Assembly: GCF_935825525.1 (NCBI RefSeq)
Contig: NZ_CAKXZT010000001.1
Coordinates: 1-64,000 of the forward strand
Length of the DNA stretch: 64,000 nt
Reading direction: 5' to 3'
From: Mesorhizobium escarrei
GTDB taxonomy: Bacteria > Pseudomonadota > Alphaproteobacteria > Rhizobiales > Rhizobiaceae
Under the pieces are notes generated by a model. That model did not search any database and was not told the DNA's origin. It worked only from the letters and a program-made list of their open reading frames with translations. Of this stretch, positions 39,401 through 48,298 are shown piece by piece (the stretch's first letter is position 1; the number at the start of each line of letters is the position of its first letter). The position numbers and the translations under genes were made by a program.

Positions 39401-39905
39401 GCACCATGGTGTCGACAAACAGGAACTCGGTCGCGTGCGCGTTGGTCGAGGATTCGGCCATGTGGTCGTCGCCCATCAGGGCGAGCACGCCGCCCTGTCT
39501 TGACGAGCCGGCGAGATTGGCATGGCGGAACACGTCGCCGGAGCGGTCGACGCCTGGTCCCTTGCCGTACCAGACCGAAAAGACGCCGTCATGGGTGCCC
39601 TCACCCAGCAACTCGGCCTGCTGCGATCCCCAGCAGGCGGTGGCCGCGAGTTCCTCGTTGAGGCCGGGCTGGAAGACGATGTCCGACTGGGCGAGCTGCT
39701 TCCTGGCCTTCCAAAGCTGCATGTCGAGGCCGCCGAGCGGCGAGCCGCGATAGCCGGAGACGAAGCCAGCGGTGTTCAGGCCAGCCCGGCGGTCACGCTC
39801 GCGCTGCATCAAAAGCATGCGGATGACCGCCTGCGCGCCCGAAAGGAAGATGCGCTCCTTTCCCAGGTCGAACTTGTCGTCGAGCGCGACATCATGCAGC
39901 GTCAT
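36426..39905 (-). CDS. Indolepyruvate ferredoxin oxidoreductase, fused alpha/gamma type
   Basis: An 1159-residue fusion (ATG 39905, GAGGAA upstream). It oxidatively decarboxylates arylpyruvates to acyl-CoA with a ferredoxin acceptor. Domain order: N-terminal pyruvate:ferredoxin oxidoreductase alpha-like domain (AGFVSGYRGSPLGGLDMQLW, GKGPGVDRSGDVFRHANLAG), TPP-binding domain with GIGCHFMALWMDR and MGGEGAQWVGQAPF, GDGTYNHSG and the metal-binding YNDAVAMTGGQ, then Cys-rich VCEGCGDCGVQSNCVSIQP with further cysteines (SSCNKDFSCINGFCPSF), and the gamma-like domain (GVGGTGVVTIGAVLGMAAH, MIDMAGLAQKGGSV). Such giant IOR proteins occur in aerobic Alphaproteobacteria, where their physiological role in aromatic or branched amino-acid breakdown is less clear than in anaerobes. 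Confidence 0.93.
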   Translation of the reverse strand: MTLHDVALDDKFDLGKERIFLSGAQAVIRMLLMQRERDRRAGLNTAGFVSGYRGSPLGGLDMQLWKARKQLAQSDIVFQPGLNEELAATACWGSQQAELLGEGTHDGVFSVWYGKGPGVDRSGDVFRHANLAGSSRQGGVLALMGDDHMAESSTNAHATEFLFVDTMVPILNPAGVQEIIDYGLYGFAMSRFAGTWAAIKCVKDNIESTASVDAALERLDIVNPDFDMPPGGLNIRNEIDMLGQEERLHEYKRAAASAFIHANGLNRIVYSGGSGPKLGIVTIGKSYLDVRQALEDIGVDQAAANRIGIRLFKVGCPWPLDLQHFADFARGLDTIVVVEEKRSLIEVQLRENLYGTAMQPVIVGKRDERGDGLFPAKGALDPNDIAIALGERILRTIGPSDEIAARVAKLRQFQAMLAETTDIASRTPFFCSGCPHNSSTKVPDGSLAAAGIGCHFMALWMDRNTVGFTAMGGEGAQWVGQAPFSKRDHIFQNLGDGTYNHSGALAIRFALSTHANITYKILYNDAVAMTGGQPHEGGLTVDMIARQVRAEGVERIAIVTDEPAKYAGKVEFPAGATIHHRDDLDLVQRELRAVTGTSVLIYDQTCAAEKRRRRKRGTFPDPDKRVFINELVCEGCGDCGVQSNCVSIQPVETEFGRKRKIDQSSCNKDFSCINGFCPSFVTVHGAKIRKAEGMAGTTDPLDGVPAPAEFPLGDQGWAAIIDGVGGTGVVTIGAVLGMAAHLEDKGCGMIDMAGLAQKGGSVFTHVRIARSPGDIHAIRVSAGKADLVLGCDLVVSGAQKVLAAVREGHTIFLANTAEIMPGEFTRSADFSLPVERLKKAIRTAAGDDKAHFFDATRTATALFGSSLGANMFMLGFAFQHGGLPLSAEAVEKAIELNGQSVAMNVSAFRWGRRAAHQPDFVRDLVVQPGTAAQNAAVAETLDDVIARRVAFLTAYQNAAYGKRYADSLAALRKAEARAMPGSTDVTEAAARNLFKLMAIKDEYEVARLYTDGSFATELGKQFQSYDKLEFHLAPPIMARRGKDGKPRKSSFGPWVMKGFRLLTAMKGLRGTVFDVFGYSSDRRMERQLLAQYEADLELVADTLAPGKVEAAAALASVPALIRGYGHVRQASAEKAAGERLRLLDRLAKTPARPELQAAE

Positions 39906-40123
39906 CAGGCATTTCCTCTGCGGAGGCGGCAGTTCGAGCGCAGCCAACATCGGAGTTGAAGGCTGCAGTGTTTCTCCCCTTGCCGGGCAGGTCAAACAAA
40001 ATCGAAGATGTCAGGCGAGGCGCAACAAACGATCCTGTCCACGCCCGATGGTGTAAGAAACGCGCACCCGTTGGTCCGTCTGCGCACGAAAATTCCGGCC
40101 GCGACCGATCCGGCGATGTCGCG

Positions 40124-40663
40124 TCAGCCGGCCTTCGAACAGTCGTGCCTGGGCGCGCCCGGCCGCTTGCCGTCCGGATGGCCGGCAAGCTCTGGATTGG
40201 GCGTATAGAGCTGATCGATGACCAGCGGCCGGTCGGGCAGGACCGATTGGTCCTGCGTCGACATCAGCGTGGTGTCGATCTTCTGGAGGATTGCACCGTG
40301 GATATCCTTGATGCTGATCGATATCGCATAGGGCCTGTCCCTAGCGACGCAGGAAAGCGCCGGGCTCTCCAGCGACACCTTGCCGAGCTTCGGCCAGACT
40401 TTCTGTTCGACGATCAGCGGCTCGCCGCCTGCCGGATTCTGGAAGCTGGCGACCGCAACCTGTCCTTCTCCCATCGGCTGCAACGGTCTCAGCGTGACGA
40501 CAAAGGTTGCCCTTGCGAGGCGATAATTGAAGACGACCAGCTTGCCGGAAATCTCGAACAATCTGCCTTCGCCGTCCTTGCCGGTATCGCGGCAGGCGCC
40601 GAGCGTTGCCGCGGCCGCGAGCATGGCGCCGACAACGACCAGGCCCAAGATTTTCCTAGACAT
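40124..40663 (-). CDS. Predicted lipoprotein, 179 aa
   Basis: MSRKILGLVVVGAMLAAAAT followed by LGAC gives a clear lipoprotein signal with Cys24. The mature part has a small beta-rich body (EISGKLVVFNYRLARATFVV, EPLIVEQKVWPKLGKVSLES) and a charged tail ending RPGAPRHDCSKAG. No family is recognised. Its start overlaps the end of the CGNR gene by eight bases, so the two are probably co-transcribed. Confidence 0.75.
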   Translation of the reverse strand: MSRKILGLVVVGAMLAAAATLGACRDTGKDGEGRLFEISGKLVVFNYRLARATFVVTLRPLQPMGEGQVAVASFQNPAGGEPLIVEQKVWPKLGKVSLESPALSCVARDRPYAISISIKDIHGAILQKIDTTLMSTQDQSVLPDRPLVIDQLYTPNPELAGHPDGKRPGAPRHDCSKAG

Positions 40664-41273
40664 TGGCGGTCCCTCTGGCTGCCGTTCGGCGGCGATAGTG
40701 GCGACTTGCCTTCTGGCGGTTGCCGCACACCGCCATGTCGCACCAACGACGGCTGGAATTGCGGCTTCGGTCGAGAAACAACCAGGTGCAATTGGGGCAG
40801 ATTCTCAGCCTTGCGACGGTGTCAGCCTGCAGCAGCGACAGTGCGGAAACCGCCAGTGCCGCCTCGAAGGCGATGGGCGTCGCCGGATCGCCGAACGGCC
40901 GTCCCCGCGCACCGATCTCGGTGCGGCTGTCCGCGAGACCCTCGGCGCAGGCCTTCAGGAAGCCAGGCAGATCGCCTGTGGTGACCGCGCCCTTCGACAC
41001 CGCACGACGAAACAGCCGGTCGGTCGTCTCGCGGATCGCCAGCACGACCGGCGCGATCTTGTCCGGGAACGGCGCTTGGAGCCGCCTGCCGCCAAGTTCG
41101 GCGGCGCGAGAGACGCTTGCCGCGTCGGCGAAACGGGCGATCTCCGCCAAATCTTTGAACCGGTCGAAGGTTTTCTCGGGATCGCCGCGCAGCACGACGG
41201 TGTTCGCCGTGTCGAGCGCAAGAAGGCCGCCGGTGAAGCGGTGCGGGGTCCAGGAAACCGTCATGGGCGCCAT
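40656..41273 (-). CDS. CGNR zinc-finger transcription regulator
   Basis: Starts at ATG 41273 (or 41264); an in-frame TTG at 41300 is less likely. The N-terminal ABATE-like helical domain (RFTGGLLALDTANTVVLRGD) precedes the C-terminal CGNR zinc finger: CPNCTWLFLDRSRNSSRRWC, then DMAVCGNRQKASRHYRRR, with Cys ligands in CPNC and WCDMAVCGNR. About 205 residues, the usual size. The family regulates drug- or stress-related genes; the target here is unknown, with LivH at 41365 as the divergent neighbour. Confidence 0.88.
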   Translation of the reverse strand: MAPMTVSWTPHRFTGGLLALDTANTVVLRGDPEKTFDRFKDLAEIARFADAASVSRAAELGGRRLQAPFPDKIAPVVLAIRETTDRLFRRAVSKGAVTTGDLPGFLKACAEGLADSRTEIGARGRPFGDPATPIAFEAALAVSALSLLQADTVARLRICPNCTWLFLDRSRNSSRRWCDMAVCGNRQKASRHYRRRTAARGTANV

Positions 41274-41364
41274 TTCTAACCGATAAGGCGCGTTTGACAA
41301 GTTAGATTACCGATGCAAATCTGCTCCGCACGGACGCGGTTCTCCGCGATCCAAGGACATTCGC

Positions 41365-42270
41365 ATGCTCTATTTCTTCCAGCAGGTCCTGAACGGGCTG
41401 CATTCCGGCGCGCTCTATGCCCTGCTCGCCTTCGGCTATGTGCTGACCAACGGCATCCTGCACCGGACGAACCTCGCCTATGGCGCGCTGTTCGCCTTTT
41501 GCGGACAGACGATGATCCTCACCGCGGCCTTCGGCTATCAGGCCCTGTGGCTGACCCTGTTGGCGGCCGTCGCGCTCGGCATTGTCGCGGCGTTCCTGTA
41601 TGCGGGGTTGATCAGCCATGTCCTGTCGCGCAGCATCTTCGAGCCGCTGGCCGACCGCACGCCCAATGCGATCGTGGTGACAACGCTGGGCATATTGCTG
41701 CTGCTGTCGGAGGCAAGCCGCATCGCCGCCGACACGCATGATCTGTGGCTGCCGCCAATGCTGGCCGAGCCCATCATTTTCGCGCGGGGGGCAAATTTCA
41801 ATGCCACGCTGACGCTCATCCAGTTGCTCGACTGCGGGATCGTCGTAGCGACCATTGCGCTCGCCTCCTGGGCGTTCGCCCGCTCGAGTTTCGGCCGGCG
41901 CTGGCGCGCCGTGTCCGACGACCCCAAAGCCGCCGCCATGTGCGGCGTCGACGTGCGCGCGGTGTTTCGGCACGCGGTGCTCGCCGGCGGCCTTTGCGCG
42001 GCGCTGGCCGGTGTCGTCGCCGGTCTTTACTATGGCAACATCAGCTTCGGCTCCGGCCTGGTCTACGGGCTGAAAATCCTGTTCGTGACGGCGGTGGGCG
42101 GCTATCTCTCGCCGTTGCGGGCAGCACTTGGCGCTGCTGCTTTCGGCATGGCCGAATCGCTGTGGGCCGGCTATTTCCCGGTCGAGTGGCGCGACGCCTG
42201 GATGTATCTGTTCCTCGTCGCCATGCTGGTGCTGATCGGCACCGGCCGCGATCAGGGCAAGATCGCCTGA
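41365..42270 (+). CDS. Branched-chain amino-acid-type ABC permease (LivH family), orphan
   Basis: A 301-residue membrane protein with about eight helices: FFQQVLNGLHSGALYALLA, FGYVLTNGILHRTNLAYGAL (where typical LivH has an NxAxG turn), and a late ATP-binding-subunit loop RRWRAVSDDPKAAAMCGVDV. GDAWMYLFLVAMLVLIG-like terminal helix. This is a LivH-type channel half, yet no LivM, LivF, LivG or binding protein is adjacent. It may work with subunits encoded elsewhere or be a relic. It diverges from the CGNR regulator gene. Confidence 0.85.
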   Translation: MLYFFQQVLNGLHSGALYALLAFGYVLTNGILHRTNLAYGALFAFCGQTMILTAAFGYQALWLTLLAAVALGIVAAFLYAGLISHVLSRSIFEPLADRTPNAIVVTTLGILLLLSEASRIAADTHDLWLPPMLAEPIIFARGANFNATLTLIQLLDCGIVVATIALASWAFARSSFGRRWRAVSDDPKAAAMCGVDVRAVFRHAVLAGGLCAALAGVVAGLYYGNISFGSGLVYGLKILFVTAVGGYLSPLRAALGAAAFGMAESLWAGYFPVEWRDAWMYLFLVAMLVLIGTGRDQGKIA

Positions 42271-42307
42271 CTGCACTAAACCTAGGTAGACTTTGGTTGC
42301 ATGACGT

Positions 42308-42351
42308 CTACAGCGCGCGCGTCCTCTCGGACCGCGCAAAGGACGCTGTAG
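42308..42351. repeat. Palindromic repeat, CTACAGCG arms
   Basis: Arms CTACAGCG (42308-42315) and CGCTGTAG (42344-42351), with inner GTCC/GGAC pairing. The words resemble rhizobial intergenic repeats of the type ending CGCTGTAGCACTTTG. Confidence 0.55.
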
Positions 42352-42363
42352 CACTTTGATTTT

Positions 42364-42411
42364 GCGCATGATCCCCAGCGAAAATCGATTCCGATTCTCG
42401 GGGTCATGCGC
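42364..42411. repeat. Palindromic repeat, GCGCATGATCCCC arms
   Basis: Nearly perfect arms GCGCATGATCCCC (42364-42376) and GGGGTCATGCGC (42400-42411), with a GAAAATCG / CCGATTCTC-like centre. It shares words with the elements at 42589 and 50817. Confidence 0.65.
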
Positions 42412-42588
42412 CGCGTCAGGCTGTTTCGCCCCTTCCTCATCTCACAAGCCCCTTCCTCACTTCACAAGATTGTTTAACTCGGTCTGCCCTGTGTTGACCC
42501 GCCGTGCCACGCACGGCATACCGTTGGGCCACATCAAGCCGGCGGAAGACAAGCGGGAATTTGGCACGCCGCTGGATACTTTGAGTCA

Positions 42589-42634
42589 CGCATCGTGCTT
42601 TCCGAAAATCGACACCGATTTTCGGGCCGATGCG
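42589..42634. repeat. Palindromic hairpin directly upstream of dctQ
   Basis: CGCATCG (42589-42595) with CGATGCG (42628-42634), and inside them a perfect CCGAAAATCG (42602-42611) / CGATTTTCGG (42616-42625) stem with ACAC loop. The AAAGGGAGG ribosome-binding site starts four bases later. Confidence 0.7.
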
Positions 42635-42649
42635 TAAAGGGAGGAATGT

Positions 42650-43234
42650 ATGGCAGGGCTTCTCACTCTATCCAGAACCATTGACCGGGTGAACGAATTC
42701 ATCGGCAAATGGGTGTCGTGGCTGATCCTGCTGGCAATCCTGGTCAGCGCCGCCAATGCCGTCATCCGCAAGACGTTTGACATGTCGTCGAACGCCTGGC
42801 TGGAACTGCAGTGGTATTTGTTCGGCGCCGCCTTCATGCTGGCCGCCGCCTACACGCTGAAGCAGAACGACCATATCCGCATCGACATCGTCTACGGCAT
42901 GTTATCGCGCCGCGTGCAGCACTGGATCGACCTTCTCGGTCACCTTTTTTTCCTGATGCCGTTCGTGACGCTGATGGTGATCTATTTCGTGCCCTATGTG
43001 TCGCTCTCGTTTCGCAGCGGCGAAATGTCGAACAATTCCGGCGGGCTGATCATCTGGCCGGCAAAGGCGATCCTGCTGGCCGGCTTTTTCCTGCTCGCGC
43101 TCCAGGGCATCTCCGAGATCATCAAGAAGATCGCCATCATGCGCGGCGACATGGACGATCCCACGCCGTTCATATCGGTGCATGAGCAGGCCGAGCTCGA
43201 AGCGAAGGCGCTCGCCGAAGAGGTGCGCTCGTGA
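42650..43234 (+). CDS. TRAP transporter small permease (DctQ)
   Basis: A 194-residue membrane protein with four helices: WVSWLILLAILVSAANAVIR, NAWLELQWYLFGAAFMLAAA (with the conserved ELQWYLFG), HLFFLMPFVTLMVIYFVPYV and AKAILLAGFFLLALQGISE. ATG 42650 follows AAAGGGAGG. It sits four bases ahead of the DctM stop-start overlap (ATG at 43231) and belongs to a three-gene unit with DctM and the dehydrogenase. Confidence 0.95.
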   Translation: MAGLLTLSRTIDRVNEFIGKWVSWLILLAILVSAANAVIRKTFDMSSNAWLELQWYLFGAAFMLAAAYTLKQNDHIRIDIVYGMLSRRVQHWIDLLGHLFFLMPFVTLMVIYFVPYVSLSFRSGEMSNNSGGLIIWPAKAILLAGFFLLALQGISEIIKKIAIMRGDMDDPTPFISVHEQAELEAKALAEEVRS

Positions 43235-45003
43235 TCGAGTTCATCGCCCAGAACATGGCGCCGATCATGTTCGCCTCGCTGGTCATCTTCCTGCTGATCG
43301 GCTACCCGGTCGCCTTCTCACTCGCCGCCAACGGCCTGCTGTTCTTCTTCATCGGGGTTGTGCTGTCACCCTATTCGGGCGGCTCGATCAATCTCGCCTG
43401 GCCGCTGCTGCACGCACTGCCGGACAATTTCTATGGCAGCCGGGTGATGTCGAACGACACGCTGCTGGCCATCCCGTTCTTCACTTTCATGGGCATCGTG
43501 CTCGAACGATCGGGCATGGCCGAGGACCTTCTCGACACGATCGGCCAATTGTTCGGACCGATCCGCGGCGGCCTCGCCTATGCCGTGATCTTCGTCGGCG
43601 CGCTGCTTGCCGCAACCACGGGTGTGGTGGCTGCTTCCGTCATCGCGATGGGCCTGATCTCGCTGCCGATCATGCTGCGCTACGGCTATGACCGCCGTGT
43701 GGCGTCCGGCGTCATCGCGGCGTCGGGCACGCTCGCCCAGATCATTCCGCCGTCGCTGGTGCTGATCGTTCTGGCCGATCAGCTCGGCCGCTCGGTCGGC
43801 GATATGTATGCGGGCGCGCTGATCCCGGGGCTGGTTCTGACCGGCCTCTATACGCTCTACATCCTGATCATGTCGATTGTCCGGCCGAAGTCGATGCCGG
43901 CATTGCCGCTGGAGGCCCGCACGCTCGGCCACGGCATCCTGTCGTTGCTGGTCGCGGTGCTGGCGGCAGGCGTGGTTTCCTACGCGGCGTATCGCTATCT
44001 TGCGCCCTCGCAGGGCCAAAACGCCGACATCCTCGGCGCCACCATCGGAGTGATCCTCATCTACGTCGTGGCCATCGTCGACCAGCGCCTGAAGATCAAC
44101 ATGATGTCCCGGCTGGCGCAGCAGGTGATCATCGTGCTGATCCCGCCGCTGGCGCTGATCTTCCTGGTGTTGGGCACCATCTTCCTCGGCATCGCCACTC
44201 CAACCGAGGGCGGCGCCATGGGCGCTGTCGGCGCGCTGATCATGGCGGCGATGAAGGGGCGGCTGTCGCTGGACGTGGTCAGGCAGGCGCTGGCATCGAC
44301 GACGCGGCTGTCGTCCTTCGTGCTGTTCATCCTGATCGGCGCGCGCGTGTTCTCGCTCACTTTTTATGGCGTCAACGGCCATATCTGGGTCGAACACCTC
44401 CTGACATCGCTGCCGGGCGGCGAGATCGGCTTCCTGATCGGCGTCAACATCCTCGTCTTCCTGCTCGCCTTCTTCCTCGATTTCTTCGAGCTCGCCTTCA
44501 TCATCGTGCCGCTTTTGGCGCCGGCCGCCGATAAGCTCGGCATCGACCTGATCTGGTTCGGCGTGCTGCTCGGCGTCAACATGCAGACCAGCTTCATGCA
44601 TCCACCCTTCGGCTTCGCGCTGTTCTACCTGCGTTCGGTCGCCGCCCGGGTGCCCTATCTCGATCGCCTCACCGGCAAGAAGATCGCGCCGGTGACCACC
44701 GGCCAGATCTATTGGGGCGCGGTCCCCTTCGTCTGCATCCAGGTCATCATGATCGGGTTGACCATCGCCTTCCCGCAGATGGTGATGCATTACAAGGGCA
44801 CGCCAGTCGATCCGGGCACGATCGATTACCAGGTACCGGAAACGCCGGGCCTGTCGCCGCTTGGCACACCGCCGGCGGATGGCGGCACGGCGCCGACCGC
44901 GCCTGCACCGGACCTATCGCAGCCGCCGAGTTTCGGTGAAACGCCGCCTGCCAAGCCAGCAGCGCCAGCACCCGATCTATCCCAACCACCGAGTTTCAAT
45001 TGA
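43231..45003 (+). CDS. TRAP transporter large permease (DctM) with repeated Pro-rich tail
   Basis: A 590-residue membrane protein, longer than the usual 430. Standard DctM features include FASLVIFLLIGYPVAFSLAA, FFTFMGIVLERSGMAEDLL, SGTLAQIIPPSLVLIVLAD and IATPTEGGAMGAVGALIMAA. An inserted pair of helices near residues 230-300 (GILSLLVAVLAAGVVSYAAY and ATIGVILIYVVAIVDQRLKI) places it in the larger TakP-type subfamily. After the last helix the C-terminal 60 residues are Pro/Ala-rich and contain APDLSQPPSF twice, at both ends of a linker (GETPPAKPA), an unusual tail. GTG 43231 overlaps the DctQ stop. Confidence 0.94.
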   Translation: MIEFIAQNMAPIMFASLVIFLLIGYPVAFSLAANGLLFFFIGVVLSPYSGGSINLAWPLLHALPDNFYGSRVMSNDTLLAIPFFTFMGIVLERSGMAEDLLDTIGQLFGPIRGGLAYAVIFVGALLAATTGVVAASVIAMGLISLPIMLRYGYDRRVASGVIAASGTLAQIIPPSLVLIVLADQLGRSVGDMYAGALIPGLVLTGLYTLYILIMSIVRPKSMPALPLEARTLGHGILSLLVAVLAAGVVSYAAYRYLAPSQGQNADILGATIGVILIYVVAIVDQRLKINMMSRLAQQVIIVLIPPLALIFLVLGTIFLGIATPTEGGAMGAVGALIMAAMKGRLSLDVVRQALASTTRLSSFVLFILIGARVFSLTFYGVNGHIWVEHLLTSLPGGEIGFLIGVNILVFLLAFFLDFFELAFIIVPLLAPAADKLGIDLIWFGVLLGVNMQTSFMHPPFGFALFYLRSVAARVPYLDRLTGKKIAPVTTGQIYWGAVPFVCIQVIMIGLTIAFPQMVMHYKGTPVDPGTIDYQVPETPGLSPLGTPPADGGTAPTAPAPDLSQPPSFGETPPAKPAAPAPDLSQPPSFN

Positions 45004-45020
45004 TGCGAGGCTCAACAGAC

Positions 45021-46043
45021 ATGAAAGCGGTGCGGCTGGAGGGCGTGGGCAGCATTGCCCTGCGCGAGATCGGCAAACCGTCCGCCGGGCCTGACGATCT
45101 TCTGGTGCGGATCGAAGCATGCGGCGTCTGCGGCACCGACCGGCATCTTTTCCATGGCGAATTTCCCTGTACGCCACCGGTGACGCTCGGACACGAATTC
45201 TCCGGGATCGTAGAGGCGATTGGAACTGCTGTGTCCGGCTTTTCGGTCGGCGATCGCGTCACCGGCGATCCCAACATCGCCTGCGGACGCTGTCCGCACT
45301 GCCATGCCGGTCGCATCAATCTTTGCCATAATCTGATTGCCATCGGCATCCGCCGCGACGGCGGCTTCGCCGAATATGTCGTGCTGCCTCAGAAGCAGGC
45401 CTTCTCCCTTCCGAAAGACCTGAAGCCGACGCATGGCGCGTTCTGCGAGCCGCTTGGCTGCTGCCTGCATGGCTTGGACCTGGCGCAGATCCGACCCGGC
45501 TCCTCGGTCGCCGTGCTTGGCGGCGGCGTGATCGGCCTGCTCACCGTGCAACTGGCGAGGCTTGCCGGCGCGACGACAATCATCCTGTCGACGCGCCAAG
45601 CCTCGCGGCGTGCCCTTGCCAAAGAATTGGGCGCGACGGCAACGGTCGATCCAATCGCTTGCGATATCATCGACACGGTCGTCGGTCCGTCGGGCCTCAT
45701 GCCGGGCGGTGTCGATGTGGTGTTCGAATGTGCCGGCGTAAGAGAGACGGTCGAGCAATCGATGCGGCTGGCCAAGGCCGGCGGCACGGCTGTCGTCGTC
45801 GGCGTGATGCCTCAAGGCATGAAGGCCGAGTTCGAACCTTTCGACCTGCTGTTCCGGGAATTGAAGGTGCTCGGCTCGTTCCTCAATCCGTTTACGCATC
45901 GCCGGGCTGCCGATCTCATCGCCTCGGGTGCGATCGAGATCGACAAGCTCATCTCCCGGCAGGTGACGCTTGAGGAGGCGGCTGCGGTGATCGCCAATCC
46001 GCCTGCGCCAGGCGAGGTCAAGGTGCTGGTGGTGCCGCGCTGA
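45021..46043 (+). CDS. Zinc-dependent medium-chain alcohol dehydrogenase
   Basis: A 340-residue MDR enzyme. Catalytic zinc site: ACGVCGTDRHLFHGEFPC and GHEFSGIV; structural zinc: ACGRCPHCHAGRINLCHN with four cysteines; Rossmann motif VAVLGGGVIGLLTVQLARLA; NAD(P)-binding tail TVWN-like motifs absent. The sequence resembles sorbitol, threonine or galactitol dehydrogenases. ATG 45021 has GAGGC at nine bases; ATG 45003 overlapping the DctM stop (TGATG) is the alternative. Being last in the TRAP operon, it probably oxidises the imported polyol or hydroxy acid. Confidence 0.9.
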   Translation: MKAVRLEGVGSIALREIGKPSAGPDDLLVRIEACGVCGTDRHLFHGEFPCTPPVTLGHEFSGIVEAIGTAVSGFSVGDRVTGDPNIACGRCPHCHAGRINLCHNLIAIGIRRDGGFAEYVVLPQKQAFSLPKDLKPTHGAFCEPLGCCLHGLDLAQIRPGSSVAVLGGGVIGLLTVQLARLAGATTIILSTRQASRRALAKELGATATVDPIACDIIDTVVGPSGLMPGGVDVVFECAGVRETVEQSMRLAKAGGTAVVVGVMPQGMKAEFEPFDLLFRELKVLGSFLNPFTHRRAADLIASGAIEIDKLISRQVTLEEAAAVIANPPAPGEVKVLVVPR

Positions 46044-46058
46044 TCGGCAAATCGAAGC

Positions 46059-46099
46059 GTTTCGGCGCCACGCGTCCGAAGAACGCGTGGCGCCGAAAC
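46059..46099. terminator. Bidirectional hairpin between dehydrogenase and DctP genes
   Basis: Perfect 16-bp inverted arms 46059-46074 (GTTTCGGCGCCACGCG) and 46084-46099 lie between convergent stops at 46043 and 46105. No long T-run follows, but AAAC on each side suits a bidirectional terminator. Confidence 0.7.
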
Positions 46100-46104
46100 T
46101 GTTG

Positions 46105-47232
<1,128 letters not shown>

Positions 47233-47503
47233 TCAACAGGCCGACGTTCGGGAAATGCTCTGTGCCCCGGATCGGCTTCGCGGCGAACAATACACGGGCA
47301 AGAAGTCGAGTCCAGCCATGCGAGCCGGTTTTGCCGGCGGCGTTTTCGCGAAATAAGCGGCGCGAACGCACCTCCTGCAACTTAAGTCTAACGCCCCTTT
47401 CCGTGGCCCATGCGACATGCCGAACTTGTCATGGCAAAGCGCCTTCGGATCGCCTATTTTAAAGGTAGTATATATCCTTGCACTGAATGGACCCGGATCA
47501 AAA

Positions 47504-48277
47504 ATGCAGCAGCCGCTAGTCGCCATATCGACCGACGTCCGCCAGTTCGACAACTACACCTGGCATGCCGCTCCGCAGCAGTATCTGGAGGCGGCGCTTT
47601 CGGCTGCCGGCGTGTTCCCGGTGCTGGTGCCGTCCTTCGGCGACCGGCTCGATTTCGATGAACTCCTGTCATCGGTCGACGGCGTCATGATCACCGGATC
47701 GAAGTCCAATGTGCATCCCTCGCTCTATGGCGGCGATGCCGGCGAGGCCAACGGCCCCTACGATCCGGCCCGCGACGCCACGACGCTGCCGCTGATCCGC
47801 AAGGCAGTGGAGCGCGGCGTGCCGCTGCTCGCCATCTGCCGCGGCATCCAGGAGATGAACGTGGCGCTGGGCGGCACACTGGCCACAGAAATCCAGGAGC
47901 GCGAGGGATCGCTGGACCATCGCGCACCGGCGAGCGACAATCAGGACGAACGCTTCGCCATCCGCCAGAGCATTTCGATCAAGCCCGGAAGCTGCCTCGC
48001 CGGCGTGTTTGGGGCAGGCGACATCATGGTCAATTCGGTGCACCGCCAGGCCATCGACCGACTAGGCCCGAAGCTGCAGATAGAGGCGCTCGCCACCGAC
48101 GGCACGGTCGAGGCGGTTTCGGTACGCGACGCCCGCGCTTTCGCCGTCGGCGTCCAGTGGCATCCCGAATACTGGGTCAAGTCGGACAGCGTCTCAGCAA
48201 GGATATTCCGCGCCTTCGGCGACGCGGTGCGCCTGCACGCCGCGGCGAAATCCGGCGCGCGGGCCGCCGCGGAATAG
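47504..48277 (+). CDS. Gamma-glutamyl-gamma-aminobutyrate hydrolase family (class I glutamine amidotransferase)
   Basis: A 257-residue PuuD-like peptidase C26. Catalytic Cys in LLAICRGIQEMNVALGG near residue 108, and VGVQWHPEYW supplies the His-Glu dyad; VMITGSKSNVHPSLYGG is the oxyanion-side loop. Members release glutamate from gamma-Glu-GABA in polyamine breakdown or act on related amides. ATG 47504 is chosen; an upstream frame back to 47417 lacks support. A glutamine-synthetase-like ligase and a class III aminotransferase lie 10 kb away (56394-59211), so a polyamine or GABA route is possible but unlinked here. Confidence 0.88.
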   Translation: MQQPLVAISTDVRQFDNYTWHAAPQQYLEAALSAAGVFPVLVPSFGDRLDFDELLSSVDGVMITGSKSNVHPSLYGGDAGEANGPYDPARDATTLPLIRKAVERGVPLLAICRGIQEMNVALGGTLATEIQEREGSLDHRAPASDNQDERFAIRQSISIKPGSCLAGVFGAGDIMVNSVHRQAIDRLGPKLQIEALATDGTVEAVSVRDARAFAVGVQWHPEYWVKSDSVSARIFRAFGDAVRLHAAAKSGARAAAE

Positions 48278-48298
48278 TTCAGCCGTCGGACGTCAACG

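Larger units (their letters stand above)
42271..42649. other. Gene-free stretch with palindromic repeats before the TRAP genes
   Basis: No supported gene. It contains three palindromic elements (42308-42351, 42364-42411, 42589-42634), and short direct copies of CCCCTTCCTC with TCACAAG near 42429-42465. The third hairpin ends four bases before the DctQ Shine-Dalgarno region, so it may influence its translation. Confidence 0.6.

Noticed and set aside
39906..40123. Possible gene on the minus strand between the oxidoreductase and lipoprotein genes
   Set aside because: Arg/Ser-rich frame without a ribosome-binding site or domain; treated as intergenic.
43366..44790. 474-codon frame antisense to the DctM gene
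   Set aside because: Rich in His, Asp and Arg with no recognisable fold; a shadow of the membrane protein.
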